From Gemmatimonadota bacterium (GTDB lineage Bacteria; Gemmatimonadota; Gemmatimonadetes; Palauibacterales; Palauibacteraceae), in the NCBI GenBank assembly GCA_030598525.1, contig JAUVPT010000021.1:1-15689 (forward strand): a stretch of 15,689 nucleotides of DNA, in the 5' to 3' direction. Positions 1 through 4,668 of this stretch are shown piece by piece (positions within the stretch are counted from its first letter, which is position 1; every line of letters starts with the position of its first letter). The notes under the pieces were generated by a model. It ran no database searches, had not been told where the DNA came from, and was given only the letters and a program-made list of their open reading frames with translations. Both the position numbers and the translations under genes were made by a program.

Positions 1-285
1 GGCGTGCTGATCCGGGCGCTGGAGCCAACGTGCGGCGAGACTCACATGCGGTTGCGGCGGGGCCGCGATGAGTTGACGAACGGACCGGCACGGCTGGCCC
101 AGGCCCTGGGGATCGGGCCGGACCTCCAGGGTCATCGCCTGGACGAGCCGCCCGTGTGGATCGAGGGGGGCAGGCCCGTGCCGGCACTCTCCCTCGTCAG
201 GACGACGCGGATAGGGATCACGAAGGGTGCGGAACTGTCGCTGCGTTTCTACGATTCCCGAAGCCGCTGGGTATCCCGACGCTGA
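1..285 (+). CDS. DNA-3-methyladenine glycosylase (AAG/MPG family), C-terminal part
   Basis: This is the last 94 codons of a gene that begins before the window; the frame is open from base 1. Visible family signatures are VLIRALEP near the start, MRLRRGRDELTNGPARL with the following QALGI, and the closing RIGITKGAELSLRFY block that ends in VSRR. These are conserved C-terminal motifs of the alkyladenine glycosylase (AAG/MPG) family. The enzyme removes alkylated bases such as 3-methyladenine from DNA, starting base-excision repair in the cytoplasm. The catalytic glutamate region lies upstream and cannot be checked. The GTG at 4 is in frame but is an internal valine, not the start. The next gene on the same strand begins about 90 bases downstream, in the same reading frame. 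Confidence 0.88.
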   Translation, partial: GVLIRALEPTCGETHMRLRRGRDELTNGPARLAQALGIGPDLQGHRLDEPPVWIEGGRPVPALSLVRTTRIGITKGAELSLRFYDSRSRWVSRR

Positions 286-372
286 CCGGGCGACGGTGGG
301 ACAGGGTTTGACGAACCCGACGCCAGCCAGTTTCTTGGACACGGCCGAAACGCATCGCCACGGGAGGAAGCC

Positions 373-1788
373 ATAGAATTCGGGGCCCTGTCTCTGCTGC
401 CGCCGCTGCTCGCGATCGGACTCGCGATCTACACGCGCCAGGTGTACCTGTCACTCGCGTCCGGAATCTGGATCGGGTGGACGATCATCCTGGGCTGGAA
501 TCCCATCGCCGGCCTGGCCGGCGCCGTGGAGGCCGCGGTGACGACGGTGACCGATCCCGGCAATGCCCGCGTCATCATGTTCACCTTCTCGATCGGGGCC
601 TTGATCGCCCTTGTCGAGGCGAATGGCGGCGTACAGGGATTCGTTCGCTGGGTAGAAGAGCGGCGTTGGGTGGACGACGGCCGCAAGGCGCAGGTCCTGG
701 CCTGGTTTCTCGGGGTGATCATCTTCATCGAGTCCAACATCACGGTTCTCGTGGCCGGATCGATCAGCCGCCCGTTGTTCGACCGTTACCGCGTGTCGCG
801 CGAGAAGCTGGCCTACCTCATCGACTCGACGTCCGCCCCGGTCTGCGTGCTGATCCCGTTCAACGCGTGGGGCGCCTACATCCTGGGTATCCTGGCCACC
901 CTGGGCATCTCGGATCCGGTGCCCGTGCTCGTGGCGTCCATCCCGCTGAATTTCTACGCCATCGCCGCGCTCATCCTGGCCGGCGTCAGTGCGTTCAAGC
1001 AGGTGGACCTCGGTCCCATGAAGGCCGCCCAGCAACGCACGGCGGAAGGCAAACTGCACTGGGATCACTCGGTCGCGCTGGCCGATCCCGAGGACATGGC
1101 GCCCCCTCCGCGTGAGGGCATGCCCCTGCGCCCGGTCAACATGATGGTACCGATCGCCGTAATGGTGCTGATGATGCCGGTCTCGATGTACGTGACCGGC
1201 GAAGGCGATCTCATGGCCGGATCCGGTTCCACGTCCGTTCTGTGGGCTGTCGTCGCGGCCATAGGCGCCGCATGGGTGCTGTCCCTGGGGCAGCGCCTGC
1301 TCGATCTGGAGGCCCTGAGCCGGGCCAGCCTGCAGGGAGCCGGTGCCCTGACGGGCATGGCGCTGGTGCTCCTCCTGGCCATCACCCTCGCGGCGGTCAC
1401 GGTGGAGATGGGAACGGGCGAATACGTGGCGGGGATCGTGGGAGGGCGCGTTCCGCTACCTCTTCTCCTCCCGATACTGTTCCTCGTGGCCGGCGGCATC
1501 GCGTTCGCCACCGGCAGCAGCTGGGGGACGTTCGGAATCATGCTCCCGATGGCCGTGCCGGTCGCGCTGACTCTGGGATTGCCGCCCACGCCATTCATCG
1601 CCGCTGTCCTGTCCGGCGGCATCTTCGGCGATCACGCGAGTCCGATCAGCGACACCACGATCGTGTCCTCCCTGGCGTCGGCGTCGGACCACATCGAGCA
1701 CGTAAGAACTCAGGCCCCGTATGCCGTGCTGGCCGGGACGGCGGCGATCGTGGGGTTCGCGATCACCGGGGCGTGGCTCGCCCTGTAG
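373..1788 (+). CDS. nhaC: Na+/H+ antiporter, NhaC family, apparent AUA start
   Basis: Predicted 471-residue polytopic inner-membrane antiporter exchanging Na+ for H+. The family is recognised from YRVSREKLAYLIDSTSAP in the middle, GSSWGTFGIMLPMAVPVA, and the C-terminal GGIFGDHASPISDTTIVSS. Many families carry FDDY where this protein reads FIESN, so it belongs to an ES-type branch and substrate details are uncertain. Start choice: the first GTG (442) would delete the obvious first membrane helix, GALSLLPPLLAIGLAIY. The frame is open back to the upstream gene's stop at 283-285, yet contains no ATG, GTG or TTG before 442. A strong Shine-Dalgarno sequence, GGGAGGAAG (362-370), sits just ahead of ATA at 373, which gives the usual N-terminus (I/M)EFGALSLLPP. 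I therefore infer an AUA start, or an ATG mutated or misread at this base; CTG 388 is a weaker option. A hairpin follows the stop. Confidence 0.9.
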   Translation: MEFGALSLLPPLLAIGLAIYTRQVYLSLASGIWIGWTIILGWNPIAGLAGAVEAAVTTVTDPGNARVIMFTFSIGALIALVEANGGVQGFVRWVEERRWVDDGRKAQVLAWFLGVIIFIESNITVLVAGSISRPLFDRYRVSREKLAYLIDSTSAPVCVLIPFNAWGAYILGILATLGISDPVPVLVASIPLNFYAIAALILAGVSAFKQVDLGPMKAAQQRTAEGKLHWDHSVALADPEDMAPPPREGMPLRPVNMMVPIAVMVLMMPVSMYVTGEGDLMAGSGSTSVLWAVVAAIGAAWVLSLGQRLLDLEALSRASLQGAGALTGMALVLLLAITLAAVTVEMGTGEYVAGIVGGRVPLPLLLPILFLVAGGIAFATGSSWGTFGIMLPMAVPVALTLGLPPTPFIAAVLSGGIFGDHASPISDTTIVSSLASASDHIEHVRTQAPYAVLAGTAAIVGFAITGAWLAL

Positions 1789-1800
1789 CGGGCCTGCGAC

Positions 1801-1832
1801 GGGTCCCGCTTCGGGCGAAAGCCCGGCGACCC
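1801..1832 (+). terminator. Strong hairpin after nhaC, possible terminator without a U-tract
   Basis: Twelve bases after the nhaC stop, GGGTC (1801-1805) pairs with GACCC (1828-1832), GC (1808-1809) with GC (1826-1827), and CGGGC (1812-1816) with GCCCG (1821-1825) across a GAAA tetraloop. The stem is 12 bp with two small bulges on the 5' side. No T-run follows, so it is either a non-canonical terminator or a 3'-end stabiliser for the nhaC mRNA. Confidence 0.5.
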
Positions 1833-1861
1833 GCGACGCGGATTGACCGTCATACGGGGGG

Positions 1862-2030
1862 CCGTTAGGTTTCCTGAGGGCGGATGTGAGGAGTGTTTTT
1901 TGAGCCAACACATGGGTGTGAGAACCTTTGTCTTCCGGCGGACGCCAGGCCCCTTGAGGGAAGGTGGAGAACCGGGAGGAAGGGTCAACCGTAGCTAACG
2001 GGTCTCACAAAAACCCCCTCATGTCAACCT
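1862..2030 (+). ncRNA. Structured RNA, best guess 6S-like RNA; alternatively a leader of the pterin genes
   Basis: No reading frame here looks protein-like. A long closing stem can be read by eye: AGGTT (1867-1871) with AACCT (2026-2030), TGAGGG (1875-1880) with CCCTCA (2016-2021), and TGTGAG (1885-1890) with CTCACA (2004-2009), each pair perfect and in nested order. Inside are a 5' hairpin GTGTT/AACAC (1893-1897/1907-1911), a long irregular apical stem including TTCCGG (1933-1938) with CCGGGA (1972-1977), and a small 3' hairpin CCGT/ACGG (1989-1992/1998-2001). A closing stem, a large central bubble with small hairpins and an irregular apical arm, about 165-200 nt in all, ending in an intrinsic terminator, is the general plan of 6S RNA, the RNA mimic of an open promoter that binds RNA polymerase. 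The identification is by shape and remembered sequence style, not by alignment. TTGACC (1843-1848) and TAGGTT (1866-1871), 17 bases apart, look promoter-like but would start the transcript inside the closing stem, so the 5' end is unresolved. Confidence 0.55.
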
Positions 2031-2033
2031 TCA

Positions 2034-2062
2034 GGGGCGATCCGCGGGTCGCCCCTTTTTTT
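2034..2062 (+). terminator. Intrinsic (Rho-independent) terminator
   Basis: GGGGCGA (2034-2040) pairs perfectly with TCGCCCC (2049-2055), and the stem can extend inward by T2041-G2048 and C2042-G2047 to a CGCG loop. Seven T residues (2056-2062) follow directly. It is the clearest terminator in the window. It ends the structured RNA and lies 32 bases before the PTPS-family gene, so it either insulates that gene or serves as an attenuator. Confidence 0.88.
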
Positions 2063-2085
2063 GCCCGGAAAGTCTGCCCGGAAAG
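2062..2085 (+). repeat. Perfect 11-bp direct repeat in front of the pterin genes
   Basis: TGCCCGGAAAG occurs at 2062-2072 and again at 2075-2085, with a 13-base period. The second copy runs into the GGAAAGGAAG purine stretch that acts as the ribosome-binding site for the ATG at 2095. It could be a paired operator or a simple duplication; nothing here decides which. Confidence 0.7.
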
Positions 2086-2094
2086 GAAGTCAGG

Positions 2095-2508
2095 ATGCCG
2101 ATCGCCCGCGTGACCCGGCGGGTGCATTTCTCCGCCGGACATCGACTCCACAATCCAGCCCTGTCGGACGACGAAAACCGGGAAACCTACGGTCTGTGCA
2201 ACAATCCCACGGGGCACGGCCACAACTACGACCTCGAGGTGACCGTCGAGGGAGATGTGGATTCCGATACCGGCTACGTGATGGACCTGAAGAGACTCAA
2301 GCTCCTGTTGGAAAGAGAGGTCCTGGCCGACGTCGATCATGCGAACCTGAACCTGGACGTCGACTGGCTGTCGGGTATCATCCCCACGACCGAGAACCTG
2401 GCTGTCGCGATCTGGCGGCGGCTCGAACGTGGTCTCCCGGGAGTGAAGCTGGTCGCCGTGCGCCTCTGGGAGACGGACCGCAACTCGGTCGAGTATCGCG
2501 GCCAGTGA
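2095..2508 (+). CDS. 6-pyruvoyl-tetrahydropterin / 6-carboxytetrahydropterin synthase (PTPS/QueD family)
   Basis: This 137-residue cytoplasmic enzyme has the full PTPS active site: zinc ligands H16 (FSAGHRL), H41 and H43 (GHGHNY), catalytic C35 (LCNNPTGHGHNY), D81-H82 in DVDHANLN, TTEN at 98-101, and the pterin-anchoring glutamate E126 in LWETDRN. Length matches the family. The CNNPxGHGHNY block and the GYVMDLKRLK stretch resemble the eukaryotic PTPS branch and its bacterial relatives more than E. coli QueD. Substrate is 7,8-dihydroneopterin triphosphate, the product of FolE encoded next, 19 bases downstream. The product could be 6-pyruvoyltetrahydropterin (biopterin-type) or 6-carboxytetrahydropterin (queuosine); no queC, queE or sepiapterin reductase is present to decide. 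The cysteine argues against the PTPS-III folate bypass type, which has glutamate there. ATG 2095 follows a GGAAAGGAAG ribosome-binding site. Confidence 0.9.
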   Translation: MPIARVTRRVHFSAGHRLHNPALSDDENRETYGLCNNPTGHGHNYDLEVTVEGDVDSDTGYVMDLKRLKLLLEREVLADVDHANLNLDVDWLSGIIPTTENLAVAIWRRLERGLPGVKLVAVRLWETDRNSVEYRGQ

Positions 2509-2527
2509 ATACAGTGGAGGCGACACC

Positions 2528-3136
2528 ATGACGGACGGAAGCGGACAGTCGGAAGGCCCGGATCTGAGTGGCGTCTCGTACGCCGATCTCGTGCGCGAGC
2601 AACTGCGCCGCCTTGGCGAAGATCCCGATCGTCAAAGCCTGGCCGGCACCCCGGAGCGTGTCGAGACGGCGATGATGTGGCTCACCCGGGGATACCGATC
2701 CACGGTTGAGGATGCGATCGGCGACGGCGTCTTCACGGAACAGCACGACAACATGGTGCTGGTGAAGGACATCGAGCTGTATTCCCTGTGCGAGCACCAC
2801 ATGCTCCCGTTCTTCGGCAAGGTGCACGTGGCCTACATTCCGGACGGCAGGCTCCTCGGGCTCAGCAAGATCCCCCGCCTGGTGGAAGTGTTCGCCCGCC
2901 GCCTTCAGGTCCAGGAGCGACTGACCGACGAGATTGCCGATGCCGTCCAGCAAGCCGCGGAGCCTGGCGGCGTCGGCGTGGTGGTCGAGGCCTATCACCT
3001 GTGCATGATGATGCGCGGGGTGGAGAAGCAGAACAGCAAGACGATCACCAGCGCAGTGCGCGGCCGGTTCCGATCGGACAACCGCACGCGTGAGGAGTTC
3101 CTGCGCCTGGTCACGGCGCCGCAGTTCATCTCCTGA
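2528..3136 (+). CDS. folE: GTP cyclohydrolase I, type IA
   Basis: This 202-residue enzyme converts GTP to 7,8-dihydroneopterin triphosphate and formate, the first step toward folate and biopterin-type cofactors. Zinc ligands are C88 and H91 in LCEHHMLPF and C159 in HLCMMMRGVEKQNS. Other family blocks are TPERV (41-45), HVAYIPDGRLLGLSKIPRLV (100-119) and RLQVQERLT. Length and order fit the homodecameric type IA enzyme; the first 15 residues are variable and probably unstructured. ATG 2528 is preceded by GTGGAGGCGACACC, giving a good GGAGG site. It forms a two-gene unit with the preceding PTPS-family gene. The next frame begins directly after its TGA and in the same phase (see the Trm112-like gene). 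Confidence 0.96.
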   Translation: MTDGSGQSEGPDLSGVSYADLVREQLRRLGEDPDRQSLAGTPERVETAMMWLTRGYRSTVEDAIGDGVFTEQHDNMVLVKDIELYSLCEHHMLPFFGKVHVAYIPDGRLLGLSKIPRLVEVFARRLQVQERLTDEIADAVQQAAEPGGVGVVVEAYHLCMMMRGVEKQNSKTITSAVRGRFRSDNRTREEFLRLVTAPQFIS

Positions 3137-3154
3137 CGTCGGTCGGGGCAACGT

Positions 3155-3796
3155 CTGCTGCTGGATCTGTCTGAAATCCTGGCCTGCCCGGTGTGCGGAC
3201 CGCCCCAGGTCATGGTGGCCGTGGTCTACGAGGCTGTCGGGCATCGCGTCACCCGCGGGTTTCTCGGCTGCCCGACGTGTGATTCACGATTCCCGATCGA
3301 GGAAGGCGCCGTGCACCTGCTGAGGCAGGAGTTCCGTGAGTCGCCGGGAGCCTCCGCCTCATCCCCGATTCCTGCCACCGAAGAGGCGGCGATGCTGGTC
3401 GGAGCGGTGCTCGACCTGGCGCGGGGAAGCGGCCACGTGCTTCTCGGGCCCGAACTGGTGGCGATCGCGGATGCAGTCGCGGGGCTGGCCGATCGATGGG
3501 AAGTAGTATCGCTCAGTGCCGGGCTTCCAGCCCATGCGGCGGGGTCCACCAATGTCAGCAGGATCGTCGTGCCCGACGGCGAGTCCCCGCCCATTCTCCC
3601 TGGCCGCTGTGGGGCGGTTGCACTGGCCGGGGATCCGCCGCTGGATCGAGTCCAGCAGTTCGCGAGTGCGCTCGGGCCGCTCGGACGTCTCGCGATCGTC
3701 GCACCGGGCCCCGGAGCTGTCGCGGCGATGCAGGAAGCGGGACTCGAGGTCATCGCGTCGGATGACAGGGTGGCCGTCGCGTCACGACGGTCCTGA
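3155..3796 (+). CDS. Trm112-like zinc-ribbon protein with methyltransferase-like C-terminal domain
   Basis: About 213 residues if started at CTG 3155. The N-terminus reads LLLDLSEILACPVCG, typical of the Trm112/YcaR fold, with two CxxC knuckles: C11/C14 (CPVC) and C39/C42 (CPTC), the latter followed by SRFPIEEGAVHL. The rest, about residues 75-213, has short beta-alpha patterns such as GHVLLGPELVAIADAV and a final GRLAIVAPGPGAV plus LEVIASDDRVAVASR stretch. It recalls the end of a Rossmann methyltransferase but has no clear SAM-binding GxGxG motif, so it may be a degenerate partner domain. Trm112 proteins commonly activate methyltransferases; no partner is named here. Start problem: GTG 3191 falls inside the first CxxC knuckle and would lose C11, and no ATG, GTG or TTG exists between the folE stop (3134-3136, same frame) and 3191. 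GGGG at 3145-3148, six bases before CTG 3155, is a weak ribosome site. Confidence 0.68.
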   Translation: MLLDLSEILACPVCGPPQVMVAVVYEAVGHRVTRGFLGCPTCDSRFPIEEGAVHLLRQEFRESPGASASSPIPATEEAAMLVGAVLDLARGSGHVLLGPELVAIADAVAGLADRWEVVSLSAGLPAHAAGSTNVSRIVVPDGESPPILPGRCGAVALAGDPPLDRVQQFASALGPLGRLAIVAPGPGAVAAMQEAGLEVIASDDRVAVASRRS

Positions 3797-3901
3797 CACG
3801 CGGCTTTGACTTCGTTGCCTCAGCCATACGGCGCGTCTAGTTTTGCCAATGTTCTCGCGATCGAGCGGGGCCGTGTCAATCATGAACCGAGGACGAGCCG
3901 A

Positions 3902-4201
3902 ATGCGCCTTCAGACGAGAGCGTTCGCCATGGCGGCCGGTGCGCTGGCCAGCGCTGCCGTCTTCATGGTGACACTGCTCGCGTTGGCCGTCTTCGGGCGG
4001 GGAGCGGACCCGGGTCTGCTGGCGGGAGTCCTTTTCGGCTATTCGATCAGCGTGGAGGGAGCCTTCATCGGCGCCATGTGGGCCTACGCATACGGGTTCC
4101 TGGTGGGAGCTGCCTTCGCATTCGCCTACAACATCGCCGTGATTCCCCCGGCGCCACCCCTCGTCGACTGGGATGCGGTGGAGCCGGGAGAGGAGAGCTG
4201 A
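3902..4201 (+). CDS. Small two-helix membrane protein of unknown function
   Basis: A 99-residue protein with two hydrophobic segments, roughly residues 7-32 and 52-82, joined by a glycine-rich turn, and a short acidic tail ending in EPGEES. I do not recognise a family. The frame is open further upstream to 3806, but ATG 3902 is preferred because GAGGACGAG lies ahead of it and the hydrophobic region begins soon after. It is the first gene of a tightly packed operon: its stop is two bases before the next start, and a TPR protein and acyl-CoA synthetase follow. A role in placing the TPR protein at the membrane is possible but is only inference. Confidence 0.7.
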   Translation: MRLQTRAFAMAAGALASAAVFMVTLLALAVFGRGADPGLLAGVLFGYSISVEGAFIGAMWAYAYGFLVGAAFAFAYNIAVIPPAPPLVDWDAVEPGEES

Positions 4202-4203
4202 CG

Positions 4204-4668
4204 ATGCCCTGGTGGAGCTTTCTGACCGGAGCGAGCGGCAGGGAGGAAGGCCGGCCCGACTACTACCGGGAGGGCCTCGAGCTGGCCTCAGAGGAGCGCT
4301 ACCACGAGGCGCTCACATCGCTGAGGCTGGCACTCCGCGAGCACCCGGGGGACGTCGCCACGTTGGAGCAGATGGCGATCGTGTACACCCGCATGGGGAT
4401 GACCGACGAGGCGATCAAGATGTACCAACGGGCGCTGGAGAAGGATCCGGACAGCGCCGGCGCACACTACGGAATCGCCTTCCTGTACCTGAACCGGGGC
4501 CGAGACACGGAAGCGGCGGTTCACCTGGACGCCTTCCTCAGGTCGGGAGCCGAGCTCCCGGGCTCGGAGAAACACGCAAGCCACGCCAGGGAGACTCTGG
4601 AGCGGCTGAGCATGAAGGACACGGAGAAGGAACCGCCCGAGCAGACGCCGTCACCCGATGCCGGATAA
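4204..4668 (+). CDS. Short TPR-repeat protein
   Basis: A 154-residue soluble protein starting at ATG 4204 behind GGAGAGGAGAG, two bases after the previous stop. It carries about three tetratricopeptide repeats: YYREGLELASEERYHEALTS, then VATLEQMAIVYTRMGMTDEA, then SAGAHYGIAFLYLNRGRDTE; each has the alternating small and aromatic positions of the TPR helix pair. The C-terminal 25 residues are charged and proline-rich and probably disordered. TPR domains mediate protein-protein contacts. Its last 11 bases overlap the acyl-CoA synthetase gene in another frame, which suggests translational coupling. The specific partner is unknown. Confidence 0.82.
   Translation: MPWWSFLTGASGREEGRPDYYREGLELASEERYHEALTSLRLALREHPGDVATLEQMAIVYTRMGMTDEAIKMYQRALEKDPDSAGAHYGIAFLYLNRGRDTEAAVHLDAFLRSGAELPGSEKHASHARETLERLSMKDTEKEPPEQTPSPDAG

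Noticed and set aside
451..1068. Long minus-strand frame inside nhaC, and similar long opposite-strand frames elsewhere (for example 4538-5440, 5663-6808, 13429-14352)
   Set aside because: High GC content keeps shadow frames open. Their translations are rich in Arg, His, Gly and Asp with no domain pattern, while the opposite strand encodes recognisable proteins.
1843..1871. TTGACC and TAGGTT, 17 bases apart, as the promoter of the structured RNA
   Set aside because: Spacing is ideal, but the -10 match is weak and the predicted start near 1878 would cut off the outer closing helix. Kept only as a note, not as a feature.
1860..2030. Structured RNA as SRP RNA, tmRNA, TPP or c-di-GMP-I riboswitch
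   Set aside because: The invariant sequence motifs I know for these classes are absent, and the length and layout fit 6S better.
3806..3901. Longer N-terminus of the small membrane protein from 3806
   Set aside because: The extra 32 residues are polar and atypical, and a ribosome site sits before ATG 3902.
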